DNA of 64,000 nucleotides from Photorhabdus australis DSM 17609 (GCF_000711895.1 NZ_JONO01000009.1:62001-126000); one strand, 5' to 3'; positions 38,072-48,313 are shown, counted from the first letter of the stretch. Numbers and translations are program-made. Notes: a model not told the origin generated them from the sequence alone.

Positions 38072-41000
38072 ATGTCCTCAAAATACCGTTATGAACTCCC
38101 TGAACGCCGTGGTGATAGCCGCCAGTTAGGTCAGCTTACTGGTGCAGCCTGTGCTGTAGAGTGTGCTGAAATTGTCGAACGCCATCAAGGCCCTGTCGTA
38201 CTGATAACCAAAGATATGCAAAACGCTTTACGTTTGCATGATGAAATCCATCAGTTTACCGACTGCCCTATCGATATACTTTCCGACTGGGAAACGCTGC
38301 CCTATGACAGTTTTTCTCCTCATCAGGAAATTATTTCCAACCGCCTGTCTACACTTTATCGTCTGCCAACGACGGTGAAGGGGATTTTAATCCTGCCGAT
38401 AAATACCTTAATGCAGCGGGTTTGCCCACATGAATATCTTCACGGGCATGCACTGGTTATGCATAAAGGGCAAAAACTCTCTCGGAATAAACTCCGTGCT
38501 GAATTAGAACAGGCTGGCTATCGCAGCGTTGAACAGGTTCTCGAACATGGTGAATTTGCCACCCGAGGCGCGTTGCTTGACCTTTTCCCAATGGGAAGCG
38601 AACATCCTTATCGTATCGATTTTTTCGATGATGAAATTGATAGTCTGCGAATTTTTGATGTTGACAGCCAGCGCACGCTGACTGAGGTCAAGCAAATCAA
38701 CTTACTACCTGCTCATGAATTCCCCACAGATAAAGACACTATTGAGCTGTTTCGTAGCCAGTGGCGGGAGCGTTTCGAAGTCCGTCGTGATGGCGAACAC
38801 ATTTATCAACAAGTTAGTAAAGGCACGTTACCAGCAGGAATAGAATATTGGCAACCGCTGTTCTTCAAGCAGCCCTTGCCATCGTTGTTTGATTATTTAC
38901 CAGATAATACCCTGATTATCAGTCAGGACGTCAACAACTCCGCTGAGCGCTTCTGGCAGGACGTTCAGCAACGTTTTATAAATCGTCAAGCTGACCCAAT
39001 GCGACCGCTTTTGCCACCGGAAGAACTTTGGCTTCCAGCTGATAAGCTATTCTCTAAGCTAAAAAACTGGCCTCGTATTCAACTCAAAACCGAAGAACTT
39101 AGTAAAAAAGCCAACCACACAAATCTTGATTATCAACGACTACCCGATTTATCCATTGTTGCACAAAATAAAGCGCCGCTGGATAAACTCCGCCGTTTCC
39201 TTGAACAGTTCAATGGCCGAGTTATTTTTTCCGTTGAGAGTGAAGGCCGTAAAGAAACACTTCAGGAATTATTGTCACGAATAAAAATTAAACCAATTAG
39301 AATCAGCAAATTATATGATGCACAACAACCAGGTCACTTTTTGATGGTTGGTGCGGCTGAACATGGCTTTATTGACAAAAAGAATGAACTTACTCTGATC
39401 TGTGAAAGTGACATGCTTGGGGAGCGTGTTGTTCGCCGTCGTCAGGATACTCGCCGCACTATTAATACCGATACTCTGATTCGTAACCTTGCAGAATTAC
39501 GCTCCGGTCAACCCGTCGTCCATCTGGAACATGGTGTTGGTCGTTATCAGGGATTAACCACTCTCGAAGCAGGTGGCATCAAAGCAGAATACCTGATACT
39601 ACGCTATTCTGGTGATGATAAACTCTATGTCCCTGTATCTTCACTGCATTTAATTAGCCGCTACGCAGGTGGCGCAGATGAAAATGCACCATTACATAAA
39701 CTCGGCGGTGAAGTATGGAGCAGAGCTCGTCAAAAAGCCGCAGAAAAAGTCCGCGATGTGGCCGCTGAGCTGCTTGATATTTATGCCCACCGGGCAGTAA
39801 AGCCAGGATTCGCCTTTAAACACGATTGGGAACAATATCAACTATTCTGTCAAAGCTTCCCATTCGAAACCACGCCAGATCAGGAACAAGCTATCAATGC
39901 CGTTCTGGATGACATGTGTCAACCTATTGCGATGGATCGTCTGGTTTGCGGTGATGTGGGATTTGGTAAAACCGAAGTTGCAATGCGTTCCGCATTTCTG
40001 GCAATCCAGAATAACAAACAAGTGGCTGTACTGGTTCCGACAACACTTCTGGCTCAGCAACACTTTGACAATTTCCGTGACCGTTTTGCTAACTGGCCTG
40101 TACGTATTGAGATGATATCTCGCTTTCGCAGTGCAAAAGAGCAGCAACAAGTGGTTGAAATGGCAGCCGTTGGGCAAGTAGATATTATCATTGGCACCCA
40201 TAAACTGCTGCAAAGTAACCTGCGCTGGAAAGATCTTGGTTTGTTAATTGTCGATGAGGAACACCGATTTGGTGTACGCCATAAAGAACAGATTAAAGCC
40301 ATGCGTGCGGACGTCGATATTCTGACGCTTACCGCAACCCCTATTCCGCGAACACTCAATATGGCAATGAGTAGCATGCGGGATCTTTCGATCATTTCAA
40401 CTCCTCCCGCTCGCCGTCTGGCAGTCAAAACATTCGTCCGCGAATATGACAGCCTGGTTGTTCGAGAAGCAATGCTGCGTGAAATCCTGCGTGGTGGCCA
40501 AGTTTACTATCTTTACAATGACGTTGAAAATATTGAGAAAACCAAATTACGTCTTGAAAAATTGGTACCAGAAGCACGGATCGCCATTGGTCATGGGCAG
40601 ATGCGTGAGCGAGATTTGGAACGGGTGATGACTGATTTCCATCATCAACGATTTAATGTCCTTATCTGTACGACGATTATTGAAACTGGCATTGATATTC
40701 CAAGCGCTAACACTATCATCATTGAACGTGCTGACCATTTTGGCCTTGCTCAATTACATCAACTACGTGGACGTGTTGGACGTTCCCATCACCAGGCTTA
40801 TGCTTATCTTCTGACTCCACATCCGAAAGCAATGACAACCGATGCCCATAAACGCCTGGAAGCAATCGCCTCACTCGAGGATTTAGGAGCAGGTTTTGCG
40901 TTGGCGACTCACGACCTTGAAATTCGTGGGGCCGGTGAGTTACTTGGTGAAGAACAAAGCGGCCAGATGACAACTATTGGTTTCACACTCTACATGGAAC

Positions 41001-41518
41001 TATTAGAAAGTGCTGTCGACGCGCTAAAAGCAGGTCGTGAACCTTCACTTGAAGACTTAACGAATAGCCAGACTGATGCTGAATTACGCATGCCTGTCTT
41101 GTTGCCTGATGATTATATTCCTGATGTTAATATACGTTTGTCTTTCTATAAGCGGATTGCCAGTGCCAAAGACCAATTAGAATTAGCTGAATTAAAGGTT
41201 GAATTGATAGACCGATTCGGCGCATTACCTGATCCAGGACGTTATTTATTACAATCAGCGGCCATTCGCCTGTCCGCGCAGAAATTAGGTATTAAGCGCA
41301 TAGAAGCCCACGAAAAAGGGGGATTTATCGAGTTTAGTGAAAAAAACAGGGTTGATCCCACTTATCTGATCGGTCTATTACAGATACAGCCTGAAATTTA
41401 CCGACTGGACGGTCCCGCCAAGCTTAAATTCATTACTGACCTGAATGAAAGGGAATCACGACTGGAATTTATCCAGCAATTGCTTAGTTCTTTTGAACAG
41501 CATCAACTCAACGCCTAA
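38072..41518 (+). CDS. mfd: Transcription-repair coupling factor Mfd
   Basis: DNA translocase that removes stalled RNA polymerase and recruits UvrA. 1148 residues, the E. coli size. In order: UvrB-homology region with LPYDSFSPHQEIISNRLSTLY, GEFATRGALLDLFP and GTLPAGIEYWQPLFF; the RNA-polymerase interaction domain (VVHLEHGVGRYQGLTTLEAGG); the helicase core with Walker A GDVGFGKTE (627-635), DEEH box (728-731), TLTATPIPRTLNMAMS and HQLRGRVGRSHHQAYAYLLTPH; and the C-terminal TRCF domain (LLPDDYIPDVNIRLSFYKRIA). No lesion is visible. It is transcribed alone. Confidence 0.97.
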   Translation: MSSKYRYELPERRGDSRQLGQLTGAACAVECAEIVERHQGPVVLITKDMQNALRLHDEIHQFTDCPIDILSDWETLPYDSFSPHQEIISNRLSTLYRLPTTVKGILILPINTLMQRVCPHEYLHGHALVMHKGQKLSRNKLRAELEQAGYRSVEQVLEHGEFATRGALLDLFPMGSEHPYRIDFFDDEIDSLRIFDVDSQRTLTEVKQINLLPAHEFPTDKDTIELFRSQWRERFEVRRDGEHIYQQVSKGTLPAGIEYWQPLFFKQPLPSLFDYLPDNTLIISQDVNNSAERFWQDVQQRFINRQADPMRPLLPPEELWLPADKLFSKLKNWPRIQLKTEELSKKANHTNLDYQRLPDLSIVAQNKAPLDKLRRFLEQFNGRVIFSVESEGRKETLQELLSRIKIKPIRISKLYDAQQPGHFLMVGAAEHGFIDKKNELTLICESDMLGERVVRRRQDTRRTINTDTLIRNLAELRSGQPVVHLEHGVGRYQGLTTLEAGGIKAEYLILRYSGDDKLYVPVSSLHLISRYAGGADENAPLHKLGGEVWSRARQKAAEKVRDVAAELLDIYAHRAVKPGFAFKHDWEQYQLFCQSFPFETTPDQEQAINAVLDDMCQPIAMDRLVCGDVGFGKTEVAMRSAFLAIQNNKQVAVLVPTTLLAQQHFDNFRDRFANWPVRIEMISRFRSAKEQQQVVEMAAVGQVDIIIGTHKLLQSNLRWKDLGLLIVDEEHRFGVRHKEQIKAMRADVDILTLTATPIPRTLNMAMSSMRDLSIISTPPARRLAVKTFVREYDSLVVREAMLREILRGGQVYYLYNDVENIEKTKLRLEKLVPEARIAIGHGQMRERDLERVMTDFHHQRFNVLICTTIIETGIDIPSANTIIIERADHFGLAQLHQLRGRVGRSHHQAYAYLLTPHPKAMTTDAHKRLEAIASLEDLGAGFALATHDLEIRGAGELLGEEQSGQMTTIGFTLYMELLESAVDALKAGREPSLEDLTNSQTDAELRMPVLLPDDYIPDVNIRLSFYKRIASAKDQLELAELKVELIDRFGALPDPGRYLLQSAAIRLSAQKLGIKRIEAHEKGGFIEFSEKNRVDPTYLIGLLQIQPEIYRLDGPAKLKFITDLNERESRLEFIQQLLSSFEQHQLNA

Positions 41519-41527
41519 GTCACTTTT

Positions 41528-41569
41528 CACTTCCCCACCCGTGATTGATTATCAATCCGTGGGGAAGTG
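41528..41569 (+). terminator. Long hairpin after mfd
   Basis: CACTTCCCCAC (41528-41538) pairs exactly with GTGGGGAAGTG (41559-41569), and the inner GATTGAT and ATCAATC pair as well. There is no strong T-run. The remaining gap to 42253 (about 680 bp) is very AT-rich and holds no gene. Confidence 0.65.
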
Positions 41570-42151
41570 CTGTAATTCTCCTTCCTTGCACAACTAAATC
41601 ATCCATTTTTTCCACAAGCTAATTTTATCTGGGCTACTAGATAATTGTGTTGTGACTTATCCATCCGTATTTCTCTCACTCATTATTATTACCTTGATTA
41701 GATTAGAAAAAAGATCAATTTCCATAAAATACCCATCAGATATAGTCATGCCAGTAATAGCAACCCGATTTAACAATGGTTATTTTAATTTTCACTATAC
41801 CATCCCGCTATAATTATTATTTTTACTTATACATATGTGACCTTATATACCTCAAAATAATAACTAGAAAAAAATAATAACCACCTTAACTTCATTATTT
41901 AAGTACAATTTTATTAGATCACCGATATAAGACTATTCAAGTATTTCCCTCCACATACATCTATTCAGCTTAAGTTGCCATTCAATTTCAGTCATCGTAC
42001 CAGTTATCTAATATTTTAATAATATTGGGAAATTGTGCCTTATTGTAACAATCAATCAAATATATTGAGTAATTATAGAAATCATATTCAAACATATTGT
42101 TTATTAGAAAACAAATTATTATATATTCCTAAATATTATATTATCTTTTAA

Positions 42152-42179
42152 TTGCATTATCTTACACTTCGTCTATACC
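42152..42179 (+). promoter_or_regulatory. Possible promoter of isnA
   Basis: TTGCAT (42152-42157) and TATACC (42174-42179) with 16-bp spacing, about 75 bp before the isnA start. It is one of several possible matches in very AT-rich DNA. Confidence 0.35.
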
Positions 42180-42253
42180 AATTAGTTAAACCACTATTTA
42201 TCTATTAAGAAGGAAACAATAGATATTTATAACAAGTATGAGAAATAGTCATT

Positions 42254-43231
42254 ATGCAAAGTGTTACTGATAAGAATATTACTTCCGATAATATTTCCTC
42301 TAAAAATATTTCTATGCAGATTCTGCATGAATTGTTGCAATACCGCCGACGCCTGACCGATTCAGAAAGAAATTCAGTTCAAGAAGAAGAGATTATTAAA
42401 AGTGTACAGTTACCCAGAATTGAGTATTTTATCAGAAATAAAAAGCCTATAGAGTTTATTTTGCCAGCATTCCCAACTAAATCGCCAAACAAAAACAAAG
42501 TACTTGGTACTTCCCCGGATATGGCAGAACGCTTGTCTTTAACTTTTCTTAATTCTCTGTGTCAGCGTATCCAGCTTTATTATTCTCCCGGCGCACGCAT
42601 TATCATTTGTTCAGATGGGCATGTTTTCGGTGATCTAATTCGTGTCAGAGATGAAGTTATTAGCCAATATCATGAAGATATTAAGCAATTACTTCATGAA
42701 ATGGGAGCTATCAACTTAGGTACCTTTAATCTCAATGACGACAAGGACCTCTGCGATCATAGCGATAATTTTGATTTACAGAGAAATATGTTAGTAAAAC
42801 ATTACGCTCGATCTGAAGAATCCATCAAAGATGAATTATTGAAGAATAATGATGGGTTACAATTGTATCGTGCAGTCACTCGTTTTTTATATGAAGACAG
42901 TCTATTACCTGGCTATACCGGATCAAACAATGCCCTGCAAAAAGATGCCAAACAAAGAGCTATCGGTGTTATTCAACGAAGCTGGGCATGGGGAAGTTTA
43001 TTAGATACTCATTTCCCAAAAGCGATACGTCTGTCTATTCATCCTCAACCCGCAGACAGTATTAAATTCGGTATTCATATGATGCCAACTAGGGATGACT
43101 GGTTAACTCCCTGGCATGGAGTCGCAGCCAATGTAAATGGGCAATTTATACTTATGAAACACAAAGAAGTTCAAATGATGGGCGGAAAACTAGTCAATAT
43201 TCATGGAAAACCCAGCCACTATGTAATTTAA
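42254..43231 (+). CDS. isnA: Isocyanide synthase IsnA (PvcA/Dit1 family)
   Basis: Enzyme that converts the amino group of tyrosine to an isonitrile, using ribulose-5-phosphate as the carbon source. 325 residues. Family features are the N-terminal RRIRLT-like helix region, IEFILPAFPTKSPNKNKVLG, the segment YYSPGARIIICSDGHVFGD (about 109-127), RAIGVIQRSWAWGSLLDTHFPKAIRLSIHPQP, and the end WLTPWHGVAANVNGQFILMKHKEV. It is followed 9 bp later by isnB. In Photorhabdus and Xenorhabdus this pair makes the aglycone of rhabduscin, an inhibitor of insect phenoloxidase. The glycosyltransferase is not in this window. Confidence 0.9.
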   Translation: MQSVTDKNITSDNISSKNISMQILHELLQYRRRLTDSERNSVQEEEIIKSVQLPRIEYFIRNKKPIEFILPAFPTKSPNKNKVLGTSPDMAERLSLTFLNSLCQRIQLYYSPGARIIICSDGHVFGDLIRVRDEVISQYHEDIKQLLHEMGAINLGTFNLNDDKDLCDHSDNFDLQRNMLVKHYARSEESIKDELLKNNDGLQLYRAVTRFLYEDSLLPGYTGSNNALQKDAKQRAIGVIQRSWAWGSLLDTHFPKAIRLSIHPQPADSIKFGIHMMPTRDDWLTPWHGVAANVNGQFILMKHKEVQMMGGKLVNIHGKPSHYVI

Positions 43232-43240
43232 AGGAAAAAG

Positions 43241-44089
43241 ATGATGACAGAATTAAATAAATTTCAGACAGAAGAGATAATTCCTTTTGGTCTAAAAATT
43301 ACACCTCAATATTCCGATCAACATATTGATACTCTATCAGTGGAAAAACTGAAAGAGCTGACTAAAAAACACAATCTGCTTATATTACGTGGTTTCAAAT
43401 CTAACTTATTCGATCACGAAAAATATGAAGAATATGCCCGTAATTGGGGAGAAATAATGATGTGGCCGTTTGGTGCTATCTTAGATGTTCGTGAACATCA
43501 AGATGCTACCGATCATGTCTTTGATAACAGCTATATGCCGCTTCACTGGGATGGCATGTATAAACCAACAATTCCCGAATTTATTATGTTTTATTGTGCC
43601 CACGCGCCTGAAAGTGATCAAGGAGGCAGGACAACCTTTGTCAATACCCGTCGCGTTATTGCTAATGCTACTCAGCAACAATTAGAGCAATGGAAAAATA
43701 TCTCTGTTACTTATCGTATTAATAAAGTCACTCATTATGGCGGAGAAGTTCATTCTCCTCTACTAGAAGAGCACCCGGACGGAAACGGCTACGTCATCAG
43801 ATATAATGAACCAGCAATAGACGGTGAAAAGTTCCTGAATAAACATAATATTGAATACCATAATATCAGCTCTGATCAAGTAGCCGAATTCCAGCAAGAT
43901 TTCATAAACATCTTGTACGACAAACGCCATTTATATGCCCATGCCTGGCGAAAAGGCGATCTGGTAATTGTGGATAATTTCTCTCTACTACATGGACGTG
44001 AAGGGTTTACCTCCAAATCTGAACGGCATTTACAGAGAATCCATATCCAATCTAATCCGGTCTTTAATAATCAAGCGTTAAGGTCATAG
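43241..44089 (+). CDS. isnB: Isocyanide-pathway Fe(II)/2-oxoglutarate oxygenase IsnB (PvcB-like)
   Basis: TauD/TfdA-fold oxygenase that desaturates and decarboxylates the isonitrile intermediate of IsnA to the vinyl isonitrile. 282 residues. Iron ligands are His102 and Asp104 (MPLHWDGMYKP) and His251 (SLLHGREGF); Arg262 or Arg266 would hold 2-oxoglutarate. Other family segments are LLILRGF, EFIMFYCAHAPESDQGGRTTFVNT and HAWRKGDLVIVDNF. AAGGAAAAAG precedes the ATG. It forms a two-gene operon with isnA. No terminator is obvious after it. Confidence 0.9.
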   Translation: MMTELNKFQTEEIIPFGLKITPQYSDQHIDTLSVEKLKELTKKHNLLILRGFKSNLFDHEKYEEYARNWGEIMMWPFGAILDVREHQDATDHVFDNSYMPLHWDGMYKPTIPEFIMFYCAHAPESDQGGRTTFVNTRRVIANATQQQLEQWKNISVTYRINKVTHYGGEVHSPLLEEHPDGNGYVIRYNEPAIDGEKFLNKHNIEYHNISSDQVAEFQQDFINILYDKRHLYAHAWRKGDLVIVDNFSLLHGREGFTSKSERHLQRIHIQSNPVFNNQALRS

Positions 44090-44211
44090 TATTCTTAACC
44101 AACAAAAAACTAGAAAGACTATTATTTTGACTCCCATTGTAGTATGCTGCCGGCATTACCAGTGCAAGCATTAATAACCAGCTAAAGCTAAAACAAATTC
44201 GGGAGTCAATA

Positions 44212-44640
44212 ATGATTCGCTCTTATAACACACAGGACATGGATGCTATTCTGCATATTTGGTTATCAGCATCATTGATTGCCCATAAATTTATTGATGC
44301 TGATTTCTGGAAAAGCAAAGTAGATGATATGAGAAATATCTATATTCCATTATCAGAGAATTATGTATATGAAAAGCAAGGTTCTGTAATAGGTTTTTTT
44401 AGCTTGTATGAAAATAGTATTGCTGCGATCTTTGTTGCACCATCAGAGCAAGGAAAAGGTATCGGGAAACAACTTATCAACTATGCGAAAAACCTACGGA
44501 ATAAACTGGAGTTAGAAGTTTATTGCCAAAATACAAATTCCATCAATTTCTATCTTAATTGTGGTTTCACAGAAAAAGAGAAAATAATAGATAAAAATAC
44601 AGGTTATCCATCACTATTAATGGAATATATTAGAAACTGA
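44212..44640 (+). CDS. GNAT-family N-acetyltransferase, YiaC-like
   Basis: 142 residues with the GNAT fold. The acetyl-CoA loop is VAPSEQGKGIGKQLI (residues 75-89, Q/R-x-x-G-x-G type), and the end LEVYCQNTNSINFYLNCGFTEKEK is the usual beta5-alpha4 region. The N-terminal IRSYNTQDMDAILHIWLSAS and KFIDADFWKS resemble E. coli YiaC, a lysine acetyltransferase. GGGAG precedes the ATG. It lies 122 bp after isnB, same strand, and could be co-transcribed. The substrate is unknown: small molecule, peptide or protein lysine. Confidence 0.8.
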   Translation: MIRSYNTQDMDAILHIWLSASLIAHKFIDADFWKSKVDDMRNIYIPLSENYVYEKQGSVIGFFSLYENSIAAIFVAPSEQGKGIGKQLINYAKNLRNKLELEVYCQNTNSINFYLNCGFTEKEKIIDKNTGYPSLLMEYIRN

Positions 44641-44844
44641 CCTTTTCAATCAAACCCGCATTATAATCTAAAGAAATGAGAAATTTATTTCCCGATAGAT
44701 TATAATTTTATTTTAAAATCACACTCAGTAATAGTCAATATAGATAGTCCAATCACTCTCTATGGACTGAGAAATAATAATAATTTTAAATACCCAACTA
44801 TAGTTATACTAAGGAGGCAATTAACACTAAAGAGGAAAATAACA

Positions 44845-46503
44845 ATGTCCATATCTCTGAAGTATTTTAAATCTGCCAAATTTGACGGGAATCTATATCT
44901 TAAATGTCATGGTAAAATGGATAAAGATACAGTAATAAAATATACATTAACCAATTTAACCACAAAAGAGATATATGAATGTTACAGTGAAGATAATCAA
45001 CTCGCTTGTTTTACTTCTCTTAAACCCGCAAATTATATAATAGAAACCACTATCATTAAAGACGGTAAAACTATTAAAATCCTTACACCAGAAAATATAG
45101 AGATAAAAGAATCAGACTTGCTATTTGATATAGATAAGGCAATAAATAAAAATGCAAGTAATGATATTAATATTAACCATATCCCTCCGAAACAAACTCT
45201 ATCTAAAGATAGAATTACCTCTCTAAAAGGAAACAATCATATTCTAAATGATAATTTAAAGTACCATCTTGAGATCATGTTTTCTACCGATGGATTAAAA
45301 AGATTCGAAGTCGAAAGGGTTGATTTATTACCTATTTTTAATTCATTTAAGCATAAAATAGATATAAGGCCGATTTTTGATAAAGAAGATTTCGATAAAA
45401 AAATATGGAAAACTCCAGAATTTAGTAAATTAACTTATCTTTATAAAATGAACGCTGATATTAGTCATTCTGATTTAGTAAAATTAGCCAATGAGCTGGA
45501 AAAACTGGATTATGTCGAGTTTTGCTCTCTCATGCCTGAGCTGAAAAATATGCCCCCACCTCCTTTGCTTTTAGCACAAAAGATCCCCTCCAAATTCACT
45601 GCTGATACCACTACACCTGATTTTTCACATCTACAGGGATATTTAGACGAGCACAATGGTATGAATATCCGAAATGCCTGGACTGAAGGTTATAAAGGTC
45701 AAGGTATCACTGTACACCACCTTGATTTTGGTGTTTACAGAAACCATGAAGATCTGGTTGGTAATATTACAGTTATCAATAGTCGCCCAGAAACACAAGA
45801 TTGTAATCACGGCACAGCCGCCACCGGCTGTATTTCCGCAAAGGATAATAAATTCGGTGTGACTGGCATTGCTCACGAATGTCAATTCCGTTTTTATGAT
45901 GTCGATGATTTTGATAGAATCATATATAACTTTTTACCAGGAGATATTATTAGTTTAAATATTCAAATTGTAGCCAATAATAGATATTATCCTTTTACCT
46001 ATTTAGCATCTAATTGGCAAAAAATAAAAAGTTGTGCCGACGCAGGGGCAATCATTATTTTTGCTTCTGGTAATAGTGGTATTAATTTAGCCTATGACTT
46101 CACTTTCCCTAATTATGGCGATCCTGGTGGTATTATGATCGGCGCCTGTACATCAATTAATGGACACAGGTTAGGCTTTTCCAATCATAATCTCCATACC
46201 AGTTTAAATTCCTGGGGTGAGAATGTCACAACCACTGGATATTCAAACTTACAACGCCTACCAGGAAATAATAGAAACTATACTCGTAGCTATAATGGGA
46301 CATCCAGTGCAACACCGTTAGTCTCAGGTGCATTAGCACTCATTCAGTCTTATGTAAAATCAAAATATCATAAATATCTTAATTGCTCTCAAATAGCAAC
46401 ATTGGTTAAAAGCAGTGGCCTTTCAATAGGAGAACTACAGGGAATTGGCTCGCGTCCGAATGTCGCAAATGCTTTCAAACTCATTGATCGTCTATTTTCT
46501 TAA
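44845..46503 (+). CDS. Subtilisin-like serine protease (S8 family) without classical signal peptide
   Basis: 552 residues; GAGGAAAA precedes the ATG. No signal peptide is present: the first 90 residues (MSISLKYFKSAKFDGNLYL-like) look like a small beta-sandwich. Residues about 135-240 resemble an I9-type inhibitory propeptide (YLYKMNADISHSDLVKLANE, then YVEFCSLMPE). The catalytic domain runs from about 265 to the end with Asp294 (HHLDFGV), His322 (CNHGTAATGC), oxyanion Asn410 (FASGNSG) and Ser487 (NGTSSATPLVSGA), so the triad is complete. It lies beside the isocyanide genes in an accessory island. The target and export route are unknown. Confidence 0.85.
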   Translation: MSISLKYFKSAKFDGNLYLKCHGKMDKDTVIKYTLTNLTTKEIYECYSEDNQLACFTSLKPANYIIETTIIKDGKTIKILTPENIEIKESDLLFDIDKAINKNASNDININHIPPKQTLSKDRITSLKGNNHILNDNLKYHLEIMFSTDGLKRFEVERVDLLPIFNSFKHKIDIRPIFDKEDFDKKIWKTPEFSKLTYLYKMNADISHSDLVKLANELEKLDYVEFCSLMPELKNMPPPPLLLAQKIPSKFTADTTTPDFSHLQGYLDEHNGMNIRNAWTEGYKGQGITVHHLDFGVYRNHEDLVGNITVINSRPETQDCNHGTAATGCISAKDNKFGVTGIAHECQFRFYDVDDFDRIIYNFLPGDIISLNIQIVANNRYYPFTYLASNWQKIKSCADAGAIIIFASGNSGINLAYDFTFPNYGDPGGIMIGACTSINGHRLGFSNHNLHTSLNSWGENVTTTGYSNLQRLPGNNRNYTRSYNGTSSATPLVSGALALIQSYVKSKYHKYLNCSQIATLVKSSGLSIGELQGIGSRPNVANAFKLIDRLFS

Positions 46504-46548
46504 TTGAGTAAGTTATTTCAAGTAAAAAGGTTATGTCTTATAAAGCAC

Positions 46549-46577
46549 AAGGCTATCTGCTAATCGCAGATAGCCTT
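46549..46577. terminator. Bidirectional terminator between the protease gene and ndh
   Basis: A perfect 12-bp stem (46549-46560 with 46566-46577, AAGGCTATCTGC and its complement) with a 5-nt loop lies between the convergent protease and ndh genes. Confidence 0.75.
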
Positions 46578-46591
46578 AATCAAATAAACAA

Positions 46592-47896
46592 TTAATGCAA
46601 TTTTAATCGTGGACGAATGACACGGTTAATTCCACCCACCAACATCATCAAGCCAGTTTTAATATAACCATGTAAAGCTACCTGATGCATACGATATAAA
46701 GAAATATAGACCGCACGCGCCACACGACCTTCTATCATCATTGAACCACGCATCAGATTACCCATCAGACTACCAACCGTACTGAATTTAGATAACGACA
46801 CCAAAGAACCATGATCTTTATAAACATACTCTTTTAACGGACTGTTATTCAGCAACGCAATAATATTGCTATGACAACGGCTGGCCATTTGGTGAGCCGC
46901 CTGTGCTCTTGGTGGAACAAAACCACCCTCTTTCTTTGAGCATGATGCACAATCACCAATCGCAAAAATATGGTCATCAAGTGTCGTTTGCAATGTTGGT
47001 TTCACCACCAGCTGGTTAATCCGATTAGTTTCAAGACCTGCAATATCTTTCATAAAATCCGGTGCTTTGATACCAGCAGCCCATACCATTAGATCAGCTT
47101 TAATCAGCTCACCCTCTTTAGTATTCAATCCATATTCATCAGCACTCGTCACCATCGTTTTGGTCAATACCTGAACGCCAAGCTTTGTCAGCTCTTGATG
47201 TGCCGCAGAAGAAATACGTGTTGGCAGTGCTGGCAAAATACGCTCTCCAGCTTCGACTAACGTAACGTTTAACGCTTTTGAATTAAGTCCCTCGAAACCA
47301 TAGCTGTTAAGCTGTTTTACTGCATTGTGTAATTCCGCCGACAATTCAACGCCCGTCGCACCACCACCAACAATAGCAATATTAACCTTATCCTTCTGAG
47401 CACCACTGGCAGAATACTTAAGGAACAGATTTAACATTTCATTATGGAAACGATGAGCTTGTTGCGGATTATCCAGGAAGATACAGTGATCTTTTACACC
47501 CTGCGTACCAAAATCATTGGACTTACTACCCAGAGCCATAACCAGAATGTCATAACTCAGTTCACGCTCAGGAACCAGTATCTCGTTATATTCATCCCGG
47601 ATCTCAGCTAAAGAAATCTTTTTTGTATCACGGTGAATATCAGTTAAGGTTCCCAATTGGAAAGTGAAATAGTGGTTACGAGCATGAGCCAAATAACTCA
47701 ATGCATCAACACCATCGTCCAGTGATCCTGTCGCGACTTCATGCAACAATGGCTTCCACAAATGGCTTTGGTTGCGATCCACCAGCACAATTTCAGCTTT
47801 CTTTTTTCGTCCCAACTTATGCCCCAGACTGGTTGCCAGTTCCAAACCACCAGCACCTCCACCAATGATCACAATTCTCTTCTTTGGTGTTGACAT
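46592..47896 (-). CDS. ndh: Type II NADH:quinone oxidoreductase Ndh
   Basis: Peripheral membrane flavoprotein that feeds electrons from NADH to quinone without pumping protons. 434 residues from the ATG at 47896 ([19 protein letters not shown]), preceded by GGAG; a longer frame upstream runs into the hairpin. FAD-binding [16 protein letters not shown]-binding [48 protein letters not shown] and the C-terminal IGDCASC then [10 protein letters not shown] are present. It ends [17 protein letters not shown] as in E. coli. A perfect 21-bp palindrome lies 26 bp upstream of its start. Confidence 0.96.
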   Translation of the reverse strand: MSTPKKRIVIIGGGAGGLELATSLGHKLGRKKKAEIVLVDRNQSHLWKPLLHEVATGSLDDGVDALSYLAHARNHYFTFQLGTLTDIHRDTKKISLAEIRDEYNEILVPERELSYDILVMALGSKSNDFGTQGVKDHCIFLDNPQQAHRFHNEMLNLFLKYSASGAQKDKVNIAIVGGGATGVELSAELHNAVKQLNSYGFEGLNSKALNVTLVEAGERILPALPTRISSAAHQELTKLGVQVLTKTMVTSADEYGLNTKEGELIKADLMVWAAGIKAPDFMKDIAGLETNRINQLVVKPTLQTTLDDHIFAIGDCASCSKKEGGFVPPRAQAAHQMASRCHSNIIALLNNSPLKEYVYKDHGSLVSLSKFSTVGSLMGNLMRGSMMIEGRVARAVYISLYRMHQVALHGYIKTGLMMLVGGINRVIRPRLKLH

Positions 47897-47921
47897 GACT
47901 ACTCCACTAAAAATGCAAATC

Positions 47922-47966
47922 AAATGTTATCTAAGAATATTGTTTCAATATTCTTAGATAACATTT
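47922..47966. repeat. 45-nt perfect palindrome in the ndh leader
   Basis: Arms of 21 bp (47922-47942 and 47946-47966) are exact reverse complements with a 3-nt TTT loop. It lies 26-70 bp upstream of the ndh start codon on the ndh strand. The rest of 47967-48230 is AT-rich without a gene. Confidence 0.88.
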
Positions 47967-48230
47967 AGTTTGAAATAAATAACTGATGTGATAGTTACAT
48001 AATATCACGGCTGGTTAATGGGTCATACCAAAATTGAACAACATCAAATTCTTTTGAATAAATAAACATCAATCACAAAAATTGTCAATTTATTTCCAGT
48101 TAGTTCGGTTCATCTCTCGTTTGTATCTCTTTCCTATTTACATGGAAAATAAAATATGCCAGCAAGAATAGGTCTTAAAAAAACTAATATCAAAGAAATT
48201 CCAAAATGTGTGACTACATTATGCACATAA

Positions 48231-48251
48231 AAAAGCGGGAAATTTTCCCGC
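48231..48251 (-). terminator. Intrinsic terminator after nagZ
   Basis: On the minus strand GCGGGAAAATTTCCCGC (48251-48235) is followed by a run of T. It lies about 60 bp after the nagZ stop. Confidence 0.8.
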
Positions 48252-48313
48252 ATAATCAACATCGAATGTCATTTGTTTAGCAATAGAGCAAACATAAGAT
48301 ATGACTTTACAAA

